Positions 32,660 through 42,284 of a stretch of 64,000 nt of DNA are shown here, in pieces; position 1 is the first letter of the stretch; the number at the start of each line of letters is the position of its first letter. The DNA is from JAVBNT01 sp031551355 (GTDB taxonomy: Bacteria > Vulcanimicrobiota > CADAWZ01). The position numbers were made by a program, and so were the translations under genes. The stretch is taken from assembly GCA_031551355.1 (NCBI GenBank), contig JAVBNT010000007.1:62001-126000 (forward strand), in the 5' to 3' direction. Below the pieces are notes generated by a model that had not been told where the DNA came from, did no database searches, and saw only the letters and a program-made list of their open reading frames with translations.

Positions 32660-33700
32660 CTAGATCAGGAATTTGCCTTTTTCCATAATTGTTTTGCCGT
32701 CTACTATTATTGTCGGATTTTTCAAAACTCCGTCCACGTGTGCGGCGCTGTTCCAGTCACTTCCTGTTTTTTCCGGATATCCGTGACCTATTGCCACGTG
32801 TATTCCCGGGAATTTCTCATCCTGCAGAAGGTTGCCCACCAGTTTTTCCAGGCCGATGTTGGTGCCGATGGCAAACTCACCGATTCTGTTGGCATTTTCG
32901 TCCTGTTTCATGTAATTGGCAAGATCGTCATGGAGTTCTTTATTGTCGCATTTCATATCGACAACTCTGCCGTCTTTGATGGTAAGATATACCGGCGTTT
33001 TCTCAAGTATTCCATATTGACTGCAGAAATAATCTCCGAGAACTCCGTCTACAACTATTTTTCCCTCAGGTATTTTGTATACACATGTAAATACTTCTCC
33101 GTCCGGCAGGTTGCTCCATTTGTTAGGCTGTATATTACCGTCGGAAACGGCCCATTTCCAGTCTGGGTGGAATTCTGATGTGAAGTCTGTTCCCGATTCG
33201 GAAGTAACCCGGATAAATTTAGCATGCTTGACAGTGTCATGAACTTTTGCGCTTATTGTCTGAACCATTTCATAGTCGACTGCCATTCCTGTCGTCATCA
33301 GCAGATCGGTAATGTTAGGCATGTGCCCATGTCTGAGGCTCTTTCTTTCAACAATCTCAAGCATCGGCGATCTGAAAGTCTGAAGCTCGCCTTTTTTGCC
33401 CTGTGCGGCATAAATGCTGATTGTAACTCCATTTTCTTCCATAGCATCGCCAATGGCTTTCGGGAATGCCAACGGTTTGCTGCCGTCTTCAGGCCTGTCG
33501 CCAAAATCTTCCATTGTGAATATTTTCGTATTGCCGGGAGATACCTGTTCCATGTTCTTAAGCATTTCATCGGCAATATGTTTTGTCTGCCTGTCGGTTA
33601 TTATGACGGCTTTATCCCCGGCTTTTGCTTTCAGGCAGTTTTTTATCGCCTGCATGGCGCCGTATTCAATTGTTCCCGGTTTCATTGTCCCTGTAGTCAT
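32660..33700 (-). CDS. M29-like aminopeptidase
   Basis: 346 residues. The C-terminal half has a metal-ligand pattern of the AmpS/PepS (M29) type: GEFAIGTNIGLE, then GIHVAIGHGYPEKTG and DWNSAAHVDGVL with conserved histidines and acidic residues. Family members remove N-terminal amino acids from peptides in the cytoplasm. No signal peptide. GGAGG precedes the ATG. It lies 66 bases downstream of the OPT transporter gene on the same strand, with an M24 peptidase upstream, suggesting a peptide uptake and breakdown unit. Confidence 0.85.
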   Translation of the reverse strand: MTTGTMKPGTIEYGAMQAIKNCLKAKAGDKAVIITDRQTKHIADEMLKNMEQVSPGNTKIFTMEDFGDRPEDGSKPLAFPKAIGDAMEENGVTISIYAAQGKKGELQTFRSPMLEIVERKSLRHGHMPNITDLLMTTGMAVDYEMVQTISAKVHDTVKHAKFIRVTSESGTDFTSEFHPDWKWAVSDGNIQPNKWSNLPDGEVFTCVYKIPEGKIVVDGVLGDYFCSQYGILEKTPVYLTIKDGRVVDMKCDNKELHDDLANYMKQDENANRIGEFAIGTNIGLEKLVGNLLQDEKFPGIHVAIGHGYPEKTGSDWNSAAHVDGVLKNPTIIVDGKTIMEKGKFLI

Positions 33701-33766
33701 AAAGAATCCTCCATATTTCTAATATTATAATGTTGGAATACGCGAAGCGTTTTTCCGTTGTTTTTC

Positions 33767-35851
33767 TTATTCTTTTGTTTGCGAATCAGTTTCATGCTCT
33801 TTATTGTCGTTATTTCCATCTCCGGATGGTGTTGCCGTTAGAACTGCCGGAGTATTACCGTCTCTTGTTGCAAGGAAATACACAAATGCTGCCAGACCGA
33901 TATAAATTATTATTGAAAGCCATTCGCCTAAAGCGGTATTTCCGATACCGAGATCAAGGTTTATTTTGTAATTTTTGAGTATTGCTCCCATAACTCCTAT
34001 AATAGCTCCTCCGGCAATTAACCCGGAAGCGATCATAGTACCTTTTTCTTTTCTTTTCGCGGCAATTTCAGGATTTTTGTGACTTTTTTCAACAAAAGTT
34101 GCTAAAATTCCACCGGCAAGGACAGGAAGGTTGTATTCCAGGGGAATAAAAACTCCAAGCATAAATGCCAGTGCCGGAACTCCGATGAACTCAAGTATCA
34201 GAGCCATTACTATTCCGACGATATACAAAACCCATGGAACCTGTGAGCTCGACATAAAGGTTTCAATAACCGCTGCCATTGCGTTGGCCTGCGGCGCTAC
34301 CAGCGGTTCAACTCCGGCGTGTTTGGGGACGAATCCGTAAGTATTGTTTAAAAGAATTATTACTCCGGCAACGGCAAAGGAAGATACAAGCACTCCTAAA
34401 AATTTAAAAGTCTGCTGACTTTTGGGCGTTGAGCCGATCCAATAGCCTATTTTGAGATCCGTAATAAAGGCGCCGGACATTGAAAGCGCCGTGCAGACTA
34501 CTCCGCCTATAAGCAAAGCGGCCGTCATTCCTGCGGTTCCTTTAAGTCCTACCTGAACCAGAATCAAGCTTGAAAGTATCAGCGTCATCAGGGTCATTCC
34601 CGATACCGGGTTTGTGCCTACAGTAGCAATAGCTCTTGCGGCAACGGAAGTAAACAGGAATGATATCACAAGAACTACAATCAAGGCGACTATGGAAATT
34701 TTGAGCAGGTTGGGGGCGCCTACAGGATTGGCTGCAAAAATGTCTTTTAGAACACTTTGATTGAAAAATATGAAAATCAAAATGGTTGTGGCAATTATTA
34801 TGCCAAAAACGACTCCCATTTTAAGATCGCGGTCTGTTCTTGGTTTCTCTGCTATTTCATCCTTTTTAGAGGCAAACATTTCTTTAAATCCGAGTGTAAA
34901 CGCCTGAATTATAATTCCGGAAGATTTAATTATGCCTATAACTCCTGCACAGGCAATACCTCCGATACCTATAAGCCTTACGTGTTCCTTGAAAATGATT
35001 TCGGCAGGAAGAACTGCCATGGAAGGAACGTATGCTCCGAGAAGGGGAACAAATACGAACCATGCCAGAAAGGAACCTGCGCAGATGATTGCCGCGTATT
35101 TGAAACCGATAATATAGCCCATCCCCAAAATAGATGCGGTTGTGTTAATTGCGAAAAGAACTTTTGCTTTTTCGTAAAGCGCGATACCACCGGGGATTAC
35201 TTTGCTGGTAAACGTCTCTTTCCAAAGGTTGCAGGAGAGGATAAAAAAGTCATAGGCTGCGCCCAGTGCCATACTTATTCCCAGAATTTTAGCCTGATCG
35301 CCGCCCTTGCTTCCGGAAACCAATATTTCCGTAGTGGCTGTTCCTTCCGGGAATGGGAATTTACCGTGCATCTCGGACACAAAGTATCGCCTGAAAAAAA
35401 TCAGAAATACAATGCCTAAAATACCGCCAAGGAGAGAAGCCATAAATATTTTCATAAAATCTATGGTAATTTCGGGATACTTTGCCTGGAGTATAAAAAG
35501 TGCCGGCAGTGTGAAAATAGCTCCTGCAACAACAGAACCTGAAGCTGCGCCGATAGATTGTATAATGACGTTTTCAAGAATGCTAATCTTAAGTTTAGGT
35601 ATGAGAGATATGCCCACGGCTATCAAGGCAATAGGTATCGCCGCTTCAAATACGTTGCCGGTCTTAAGGCCGATAAAGGCTGTTGCACCTGAAAAAATTA
35701 TCGCCATTATTATACCCATTATCACAGAGTAAGGCGTAACTTCTTTCATTTGCTCATTTGCTTTGACAATGGGAGTATATTCTTCGCCTTCCTTCAGCTC
35801 CCTGTAGGCATTTTCCGGTAGACCGCTTGTTTCTTTAGTCGTATGCTCCAT
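33767..35851 (-). CDS. OPT family oligopeptide transporter
   Basis: 694 residues with about 15-16 hydrophobic segments. The N-terminal AYRELKEGEEYTPIV and the following VIMGIIMAIIFSGATAFIGLKTGNVFEAAIP are the bacterial OPT signature. Related proteins import oligopeptides, and in some cases metal chelates, using a cation gradient. AGGAG lies about 12 bases before the ATG. It is flanked by M24 and M29 peptidase genes in the same direction, which fits uptake of short peptides followed by hydrolysis. Confidence 0.92.
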   Translation of the reverse strand: MEHTTKETSGLPENAYRELKEGEEYTPIVKANEQMKEVTPYSVIMGIIMAIIFSGATAFIGLKTGNVFEAAIPIALIAVGISLIPKLKISILENVIIQSIGAASGSVVAGAIFTLPALFILQAKYPEITIDFMKIFMASLLGGILGIVFLIFFRRYFVSEMHGKFPFPEGTATTEILVSGSKGGDQAKILGISMALGAAYDFFILSCNLWKETFTSKVIPGGIALYEKAKVLFAINTTASILGMGYIIGFKYAAIICAGSFLAWFVFVPLLGAYVPSMAVLPAEIIFKEHVRLIGIGGIACAGVIGIIKSSGIIIQAFTLGFKEMFASKKDEIAEKPRTDRDLKMGVVFGIIIATTILIFIFFNQSVLKDIFAANPVGAPNLLKISIVALIVVLVISFLFTSVAARAIATVGTNPVSGMTLMTLILSSLILVQVGLKGTAGMTAALLIGGVVCTALSMSGAFITDLKIGYWIGSTPKSQQTFKFLGVLVSSFAVAGVIILLNNTYGFVPKHAGVEPLVAPQANAMAAVIETFMSSSQVPWVLYIVGIVMALILEFIGVPALAFMLGVFIPLEYNLPVLAGGILATFVEKSHKNPEIAAKRKEKGTMIASGLIAGGAIIGVMGAILKNYKINLDLGIGNTALGEWLSIIIYIGLAAFVYFLATRDGNTPAVLTATPSGDGNNDNKEHETDSQTKE

Positions 35852-35923
35852 GTCTCATTTGTGCTCCTAAAATAATTTTTCCTTAATTTTATTTTTCAAA
35901 ATTTATGTCTTAATTCCCTGCCT

Positions 35924-37111
35924 TTATTTTATCAAAATGAGTTCCAGCTGAGGATTTGACAAATATTCAGCTCCGTTTTCCGTTACGCAAATCATTTCTT
36001 CCATCGTGACGACACCGTAATCATCAAGGCTTATTCTCGGTTCCAGTGTGTAAACCTGACCTTTTTCTATTTTAAGGTAGGGGAGAGTTCCGTATCTTTC
36101 CCATTCCGGGCATAAAAGCCCTGCTCCGTCATGTGTCGATCTGCCCACCTGGTGACCGAGAGCATGCGGATAATCTCCAAAACCGTTTTCTATGATATAA
36201 TCGCGCGAAATTTTATCGATGACTCTTCCTTCTACTCCCGGTTTTATGGCATTAAACGACATCATTATTGCGTCTTTCAGCGTGTCAAAAGCCTTTTGAA
36301 CAGTCTCCGGTGCCTTTGTTTCCCCGTCATTGAGAAAATACCAGGTTCTTTGTATATCGGAACAGTAACCTTGGTATTTTACTCCGAAATCAATGTGCAT
36401 TACACTTCCTTTGGTCATCTGTCTGTCCGACGGGGATGCATGCGCCGCCGCCGCTTCAACAGTGGCAAAAACTCCCGGACAGTGATGCCTGTCCCAGGCC
36501 GTGGTCAACCCTCTTTTTTCTACTTCATCAAGTATGAAGGCGGCAACTTCTTTTTCCGACATTCCCACTTTGAGATGACTTGTCACCTGAGCGTAAATTT
36601 CTTCAGTTATCTCGACGGCTCTTTTTATTCTCTCCAGTTCGGTTTTACTTTTTCTGCCTCTGAGAGCGTTTATTACCGGTTCGGACGATGTAAACCTTGA
36701 TATGAATGGCGTGTCCTTGAGTATATCGCTGAGTGTTTCGAACATTCCACAGGTTAGACCGTCACTCATGACGTCATTTGAGGATTTGTTGATCGCTATT
36801 TTTTGCGGATTAATTTCTTGAATCGTATTTTTTAAGACATCTCTAATTGAGGAAACGTAAGTTCTGATATCCGTGTATAACCCGGAATCTTTGATGTTCT
36901 CGGCGTCAAGGCTGCCGACAATTACTATTTTTTGTCCGTCTTTGGTAAATATGAATGCCGATTGCCAGGTGACTCCGCGGTCTATAAATATATCAAGGGC
37001 GGGGTCTTTCATCGTATCGCTTTCCCTGACAAATGTCAGCCATAAATCAAGATCTCTCTCTTTAAGTATTTCGGGGATCTGTGCGATTTTTTCTTTAATA
37101 ATCTCCAGCAT
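35924..37111 (-). CDS. M24 family peptidase (Xaa-Pro aminopeptidase-like)
   Basis: Start at 37111, where GGAG lies nine bases upstream, giving 395 residues; the longer frame adds 12 residues without an RBS. The N-terminal creatinase-like domain (about 1-170) is followed by the pita-bread domain with the metal ligands in HIDFGVKYQGYCSDIQRTWY, HALGHQVGRSTHDG and the final glutamates in LEPRISLDDYGVVTMEEM. Family enzymes remove N-terminal residues next to proline using two metal ions. It lies 72 bases upstream of the OPT gene and is separated from the subtilase gene by a terminator. Confidence 0.92.
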   Translation of the reverse strand: MLEIIKEKIAQIPEILKERDLDLWLTFVRESDTMKDPALDIFIDRGVTWQSAFIFTKDGQKIVIVGSLDAENIKDSGLYTDIRTYVSSIRDVLKNTIQEINPQKIAINKSSNDVMSDGLTCGMFETLSDILKDTPFISRFTSSEPVINALRGRKSKTELERIKRAVEITEEIYAQVTSHLKVGMSEKEVAAFILDEVEKRGLTTAWDRHHCPGVFATVEAAAAHASPSDRQMTKGSVMHIDFGVKYQGYCSDIQRTWYFLNDGETKAPETVQKAFDTLKDAIMMSFNAIKPGVEGRVIDKISRDYIIENGFGDYPHALGHQVGRSTHDGAGLLCPEWERYGTLPYLKIEKGQVYTLEPRISLDDYGVVTMEEMICVTENGAEYLSNPQLELILIK

Positions 37112-37148
37112 TACTTTTTTCTCCAATAAATTTATATTACATAGCATA

Positions 37149-37178
37149 AAAAAAGCTGCCCTGGAGGACAGCTTTTTT
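37149..37178 (-). terminator. Terminator of the subtilase gene
   Basis: On the minus strand the stem AAAAAAGCTG/CAGCTTTTTT, extended by CC/GG pairs, ends in a long T run. It lies between the subtilase stop and the M24 start, and separates the two transcripts. Confidence 0.85.
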
Positions 37179-37196
37179 GAGAAAGCATTTATAAAG

Positions 37197-38534
37197 TTAA
37201 GCCAAATCTATCTCAGGAGCAATTGTGCTGATAATCTTAAGAGGATCTATCACACCGGAGCCCTGCTGGTTTGGTGTCAAAGCGCCTGCGGATTCAGGAA
37301 GCTTTTCTGCCGTATCCATAGCGGCTTTTTTAAGATCAAGAGGTTTAATGTCAGGTTTTACCTGGGCTGCAAGTGCTGCAATTCCTGCTGCACATGGAGT
37401 TGCCATTGATGTTCCGGACATTGTTACATAACCTGAACCGTTATGTGAAGCGGCTGTTATGTTGACGCCAGGTGCCAAAATGTCAGGCTTTACTCTGTTG
37501 TCATATTTTGTCGGTCCCACGCTTGAGAAATAAGCAAGTTTGTCATCATCTCTGGCAACTGTTCCTTTGTCGTCCATAGCACCGATGGTAATAACATTTT
37601 CTGCGTTACCCGGTGTGCCGATTGTCCCTTTGCTGGGGCCTTCATTACCGGCGGCAACTACCATTATCAGTCCTGCTTCCACTGCTTTTTCAGCTGCTAT
37701 TGACACGGGGTCTTTTGCTGAAGGCTGTGTTACCGGTCCGCCGAGGGACATGCTGACCACGTTAATTCCAAATTCCTGTTTGTTTTCAATAGCCCACTGA
37801 ATGCCTTTGATAACATCGGAAAAACTTCCGGAACCGTTTCTGTCAAGAACTTTTACGCCGACAATATTTGCTTCCGGAGCTGCGCCTTTGTATTTGCTCT
37901 CGGATGATTTTCCGTCTCCGGCGGCAATACCTGCGCAGTGCGTACCATGACCCTGATCATCATAAGCTTCTGCTTTGCCGTTTACAAAATCTTTGAATCC
38001 GATAATTCTGTCTTTCATATCAGGGTGCTGAGCAATTCCGGTATCAATAACACAGATTGTTGTGCCTTTACCGGTGATGCCTTTGTCCCAAAGTTTGTCT
38101 ATGCCGAGTGTTTTTGTGGCGACATCCATTTTTGCACTGACATCGCTGCCTTCGATAGTCTCGCCTACAGGCGTATCCGGAATTGTTATTCTGCCGTCTA
38201 TCCATACATTTATATCTTTACCTATTTTATCAAGGTTTGGAAGAAGCTTTGAATCTACTTCTACTGCAAAACCGTTGATAATCGGCAAATCAGCTGTTAT
38301 TTTACTATCGGAGCCTTTGGTTATAAGCTGTGATTTTACAGATTCAAGCGCTTCCGCTGTTTCTGCATTTACAATCAGACTTACTTTTCCATCTGCTTTT
38401 ACATGGCTTGCAAACTCCATTTTGTCCTGGGGTTCGGCAACTTTGCTCTGTGTGTTAGCGAGAGATTCTGCTGGGAGATTGTTTGCTGGGAATCTAATAA
38501 AATCTGCTCCGCCGGTTGATCCTATTCCGTTCAT
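37197..38534 (-). CDS. S8 family subtilisin-like serine peptidase without signal peptide
   Basis: 445 residues with the complete triad: Asp in CVIDTGI near residue 160, His in GHGTHCAG near 197 and Ser in GTSMATP near 375. The oxyanion Asn is in VVAAGNEGP. An inhibitor-I9-like propeptide (about 40-125, with FAVEVDSKLLPNLDKI) precedes it. The N-terminus MNGIGSTGGADFIRFPANN has no signal peptide, which is odd for a protease with a propeptide. It could be exported by an unusual route or act inside the cell. AAGGAGGAG stands before the ATG. Confidence 0.92.
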   Translation of the reverse strand: MNGIGSTGGADFIRFPANNLPAESLANTQSKVAEPQDKMEFASHVKADGKVSLIVNAETAEALESVKSQLITKGSDSKITADLPIINGFAVEVDSKLLPNLDKIGKDINVWIDGRITIPDTPVGETIEGSDVSAKMDVATKTLGIDKLWDKGITGKGTTICVIDTGIAQHPDMKDRIIGFKDFVNGKAEAYDDQGHGTHCAGIAAGDGKSSESKYKGAAPEANIVGVKVLDRNGSGSFSDVIKGIQWAIENKQEFGINVVSMSLGGPVTQPSAKDPVSIAAEKAVEAGLIMVVAAGNEGPSKGTIGTPGNAENVITIGAMDDKGTVARDDDKLAYFSSVGPTKYDNRVKPDILAPGVNITAASHNGSGYVTMSGTSMATPCAAGIAALAAQVKPDIKPLDLKKAAMDTAEKLPESAGALTPNQQGSGVIDPLKIISTIAPEIDLA

Positions 38535-38797
38535 TATATACTCCTCCTTGATTTCTTAGAGAATTTATACTATTCTAGATGCACTCAGGTGTTATTAGGC
38601 TAAATCAGAGAATCTAAAAAGCGATTGCCTCCATTATACCAAACAGTATTTCTTTGTTCAATTGGTATTGACGACTTAATTGTAAACATTAAGTTAACTT
38701 TAGGACTGTTAATATTAAAATTTTTAAATATCACACTTTTTTCTGATAAAAAAATGTATGAAAAAATCTAAATAGTGCCGTTCGAAAGGATTATTTT

Positions 38798-39451
38798 ATG
38801 GATCAAAAAGACCGCATCGAAGAAACTCAGTTTATATATGAAGATGAGGGTTATACGGAAATTGAAGAAGATTCAACCATGATCCATGTTTTGCCGGGAA
38901 ATTATTTTAAGCTGCTCTGTTTTACCCAACTGGCGATTGTTTTGATTGCTTTTATATGGGGGTGGTTCCGGAAAATATTTTGGTGGAATTCAATAGTTTT
39001 TGATAAAACTGTCGTCTGGGGAGCCGGGCTTGCTGCAGTATTGATTTTTTTCAGCACGATTTTATACATTTTTAGAAAGTATCTTAAATTTACAAATATT
39101 GAATGGATTGTTGAGTGTCTTTATATACCTGTTTTTGGTAATCTTAAAATATGGCAGTTGGTAGTGTTGGCCGTTCTTTCCGGTTTTTGTGAAGAGGCTC
39201 TTTTCAGAGGTGTTTTAATGAAAGAATCGGGGCCTGTAATATCAAGCATACTGTTTGGAATTTTGCATACCGGTAACAAAAAGCTGATTTTTTCCGGCAT
39301 ATGGATTACAATGATGGGAATTGCCCTTTGTTTTTCCTTCTCAAATACCGGAAATTTGCTGGTCCCCATGACTGCCCATTTTTTGAATAATATGGTATCT
39401 TTTATAGGTCTGGCAGTAATGGTAAACCGCAGAAACTCCCGAATGCAGTAA
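38798..39451 (+). CDS. CPBP (CAAX-type) intramembrane metalloprotease
   Basis: 217 residues with about five hydrophobic segments. The glutamate pair and arginine FCEEALFRGVLMKE is near residues 129-142, the second motif FGILHTGNKK follows, and HFLNNMVSF near the C-terminus supplies the last histidine. This is the CPBP/Abi intramembrane protease pattern. Roles in the family range from bacteriocin self-immunity to signalling; no bacteriocin gene is visible here. It has an N-terminal charged tail of about 35 residues. The gene is convergent with the M23-like gene. Confidence 0.88.
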   Translation: MDQKDRIEETQFIYEDEGYTEIEEDSTMIHVLPGNYFKLLCFTQLAIVLIAFIWGWFRKIFWWNSIVFDKTVVWGAGLAAVLIFFSTILYIFRKYLKFTNIEWIVECLYIPVFGNLKIWQLVVLAVLSGFCEEALFRGVLMKESGPVISSILFGILHTGNKKLIFSGIWITMMGIALCFSFSNTGNLLVPMTAHFLNNMVSFIGLAVMVNRRNSRMQ

Positions 39452-39484
39452 CTTACGCCTATATATCAAACTCTGATAAAATTT

Positions 39485-40528
39485 TTACTCTTTCATTAAT
39501 ATCTCAAGCCTCAGCCTCTGGTAATCTTTTTCGGCTTCTTCCTTTTCAAACCGGGAAACTGCGCCTTCTTCATAGAGTTTTTTATATTTTTCCATTTTTT
39601 CTTTAGCCATTTTCAGTCTTTTCTGATCTATTTCACTGGTTTTTTTAGGCTTTGCCGGAGTTGTCGGCAATTCTTTGGCATTGTACGCCTTCAGTTCTTT
39701 TCTTAGTGCCGTTATGCGCTGTTGCTGATTGTTATATCTTTTCTGGAGGTCTTGTACCTTTTCTTTCTGGTTTTTAAGATTTTGTTCTTCTTCTTTCAAT
39801 TTTGCCGTACTTATCAGCTCCTCGTCACGGAGACGCTTCATTCTTTCCAGATTTTCCTGTGAGTCCCTAAGTAGAATTTTTTCTTCATCAAGGTACTCGG
39901 TCATCACGGCAGAAGAACCTTTTAGCAGTGAGAGTTCACTTTGTTTTGCCTTGATTATTTTTGCACGATTCTGCGGTGAATGTAAATAGAAGCTTTTGTC
40001 CGTCATGAAAACGGCGTTGGGATCTATCGGGAATAAGCCGGAAGTTTTGCCGAAGTCAATGTAGTTGCCGGAAGGATCGGTTATTTTTATATCGACATGA
40101 TCTCTGGCCACGGTTCCGACTGCGGTTCCCGGCAATATGGGTGAACCAACCGACACACAGGGGATAAGATGCCCGAAAGTTATCACATATCCGTTATTTG
40201 TAAGAAGGGATATGCCCCATTCGGAACTGCTCCAGGGCGTAACGGCAATTACTGTTCCGCTCCATCCGGACGGAACAAGACAGCCGGCCGGCATGGCGAT
40301 ATCGTATCCAAGATGGTAACCTGCATTGCGTCTGTAGACGGAAATACTTCTCCAATCCCAAAACCAGCCGGTTATTATGGCGTAAGGATCATATTTTTTT
40401 ATTAGCTGCACATAGGAGTCAAGATCTGATTTCGCATTCTGTTTAACGGCTGCCTGAGACGGATACGGCGGTAAAAATGTTAAAATTAAAAAAAGAGCTG
40501 TTAAAACAGCTTTTTTTCTGATATTCAC
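39485..40528 (-). CDS. Exported M23-like (LytM) protein with C-terminal coiled coil
   Basis: 347 residues. A signal peptide (about 1-26) is followed by an M23-like beta domain (about 60-180) with HLGYDIAMPAG and TFGHL matching the metal-site layout. The third motif reads DHVDIKI where active enzymes have HxH, so one histidine is replaced and activity is doubtful. From about residue 190 to the end is a long coiled coil (lysine/glutamate-rich, NLERMKRLRDEEL and similar). Degenerate LytM proteins with coiled coils often activate amidases at division. The start overlaps the stop of the upstream coiled-coil gene by four bases. Confidence 0.82.
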   Translation of the reverse strand: MNIRKKAVLTALFLILTFLPPYPSQAAVKQNAKSDLDSYVQLIKKYDPYAIITGWFWDWRSISVYRRNAGYHLGYDIAMPAGCLVPSGWSGTVIAVTPWSSSEWGISLLTNNGYVITFGHLIPCVSVGSPILPGTAVGTVARDHVDIKITDPSGNYIDFGKTSGLFPIDPNAVFMTDKSFYLHSPQNRAKIIKAKQSELSLLKGSSAVMTEYLDEEKILLRDSQENLERMKRLRDEELISTAKLKEEEQNLKNQKEKVQDLQKRYNNQQQRITALRKELKAYNAKELPTTPAKPKKTSEIDQKRLKMAKEKMEKYKKLYEEGAVSRFEKEEAEKDYQRLRLEILMKE

Positions 40529-41172
40529 TCTGATAGTTCCTGATTTTCATCCGGGATAATATTGGTCTCCCGGTTTATTTTTGTGACGGCATCAGGCGAA
40601 TCCTGACTGATGGTTGTCTTGCCGTCTCTGAGAATATTGAGAATTTGCAATGCATCCCTTTCCAGCCTGTTTATAACTCTTCCGGCGTATTCGTCAGTTG
40701 AAACCCTTGTCAATTCGGCTTCATCTTCGGCATCTTTTCTTATTTTTGCGGCGTAATTCTCTGCTTTTTCAATCATATCCCTGGCTTTATCCTCAGCCTC
40801 TTCTATAAGAGCTTCGGCCTGCTGCTGTGCTGAAGACATCATTTCTCCGGCCTGCTCTTTAGCCTGATTCATTATTTCATCTTCGGATATCAGTCTCTGA
40901 GCTTCTTCCTGTGCCTCTTTAATGATTTCTTCCGATAAATTATTTGATTCCCGGGTGATTTTATCTGCTTTGTTACGTGCATCCTGAAGAATACGCTGAC
41001 TCTCTTTGGATATCCATTGAGCCTTTTTTATTTCCTCGGGAAGCGACGAACGGAACGTTTCTATAATACTTAAAAATTTTTCCCTGTTAACAATCGATCT
41101 GTTTGTTAAAGGAAGCTTGGCACTGTGGTGAAGCGCAGCTTCCATTTTATCGAGAAATCTGAATATACTCAT
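40525..41172 (-). CDS. Coiled-coil protein downstream of coaD
   Basis: About 215 residues, almost entirely helical: after ~50 residues comes a long charged coiled coil (about 55-175) with repeated AEEA-type blocks such as AQQQAEALIEEAEDKARDMI, similar to DivIVA-like or ATP-synthase-b-like proteins. Proteins of this type are found next to coaD in Firmicutes and are often labelled ATPase without support. Two close ATGs exist (41178 and 41172). The gene lies 52 bases after coaD and overlaps the M23-like gene by four bases, so the two coiled-coil proteins may interact. Confidence 0.75.
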   Translation of the reverse strand: MSIFRFLDKMEAALHHSAKLPLTNRSIVNREKFLSIIETFRSSLPEEIKKAQWISKESQRILQDARNKADKITRESNNLSEEIIKEAQEEAQRLISEDEIMNQAKEQAGEMMSSAQQQAEALIEEAEDKARDMIEKAENYAAKIRKDAEDEAELTRVSTDEYAGRVINRLERDALQILNILRDGKTTISQDSPDAVTKINRETNIIPDENQELSE

Positions 41173-41223
41173 TCGCATCCGCCTTAAATCTGAATATTGG
41201 ACAATCGAATTAATGTTCGATTG

Positions 41224-41721
41224 TTAAATGCCGTCATGATTTTTCTGGGCTATTTTCTTTAAAATACTTTGCTCTATATGCTCAGGCAAAAGTCCCTCGG
41301 AAGTGCCGCCCAACATGTAAATCTCCTTAATTTTGCTTGAGCTTAGGAAAGCATACCTGTCTTCGGTCATCAAAAACATTGTTTCTATGTCAGGGTTTAA
41401 CTTTCTGTTCATCAACGCCATGGAAAACTCAAAATCGAAGTCGGATATAGCACGAAGACCTTTTACAATTACCGACGCATTTTGCTGCGCCATGAACTTC
41501 ACCAATAATCCTGAAAAGGCTTTTACTTCCACGGAACTATATTCTTTTATAGATTTATTGATAAGTTCCACTCTTTCCTCAATGGTAAAAAGCGGGGTTT
41601 TATCGGGGTTTATCAGAACGGCAACGATGACCTTATCGAATACTTTTGAACACCGTTCGATGATATTCAAATGCCCCATTGTTATCGGATCGAAGCTTCC
41701 GGGATATACGGCAATTTTCAT
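41224..41721 (-). CDS. coaD: Phosphopantetheine adenylyltransferase
   Basis: 165 residues, standard length. The nucleotidyltransferase motif YPGSFDPITMGHLNII is at the N-terminus and the C-terminal FLSSSKIKEI is the second signature. It adenylates 4'-phosphopantetheine to dephospho-CoA, the penultimate step in coenzyme A synthesis. The ATG overlaps the stop of rsmD by four bases, so translation is probably coupled. Confidence 0.98.
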   Translation of the reverse strand: MKIAVYPGSFDPITMGHLNIIERCSKVFDKVIVAVLINPDKTPLFTIEERVELINKSIKEYSSVEVKAFSGLLVKFMAQQNASVIVKGLRAISDFDFEFSMALMNRKLNPDIETMFLMTEDRYAFLSSSKIKEIYMLGGTSEGLLPEHIEQSILKKIAQKNHDGI

Positions 41722-42269
41722 TTATAAACCCTCTGAAAAAAAGTTAGGGCTGTCTGCCCGTATTTTTCTTTTCTGTATAATATTATACCCGGAAGTGACT
41801 CGGGCAGTATTGTTTTATGATAATGTTCAACGACAGCTATGCCTTTTGACGACAGTATATTTTTCTCTGAAAGTTCGGATAAAACCTCCACGTATTTTAG
41901 ATAATCATAAGGAGGGTCAATATATACAATGTCAAATTGCCTTTTAATTCTCTTTTGTAAGGCATTCACGGCATCTGACAGTATAAGAGTGCATTTGTCC
42001 CTGTATCCTGATGACGTAAGGTTTTCATGGACTGTTGACAGCGCGTAATTATTTTTGTCTATGAAAAAGCAGCATTCGGCACCGCGGCTCATGGCTTCGA
42101 TGCCGATAGTTCCGAATCCGGCAAACAGATCAAGAAAAGAAGCTTCCTGTACTTCATCTCTGAGTATATCGAAAAGCGCTCCTTTAATCATTTGTGAAGT
42201 CGGCCTGATATCTTTTGCGCTGGGAGCCTTTATTTTTCGACCTTTTCCTTTTCCGCCAGATATAAACAT
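41718..42269 (-). CDS. rsmD: 16S rRNA (guanine-966-N2)-methyltransferase
   Basis: 183 residues. The N-terminal GGKGKGRKIKAPSAKDIRPT and the S-adenosylmethionine loop FLDLFAGFGTIGIEAMSRGA are typical, and the catalytic VYIDPPYDY (DPPY motif) is near residue 117. It methylates G966 of 16S rRNA in the 30S subunit. Its start is 15 bases from the recG stop and its end overlaps coaD by four bases. Confidence 0.96.
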   Translation of the reverse strand: MFISGGKGKGRKIKAPSAKDIRPTSQMIKGALFDILRDEVQEASFLDLFAGFGTIGIEAMSRGAECCFFIDKNNYALSTVHENLTSSGYRDKCTLILSDAVNALQKRIKRQFDIVYIDPPYDYLKYVEVLSELSEKNILSSKGIAVVEHYHKTILPESLPGIILYRKEKYGQTALTFFQRVYK

Positions 42270-42284
42270 CAGTTGTATTCCTCT

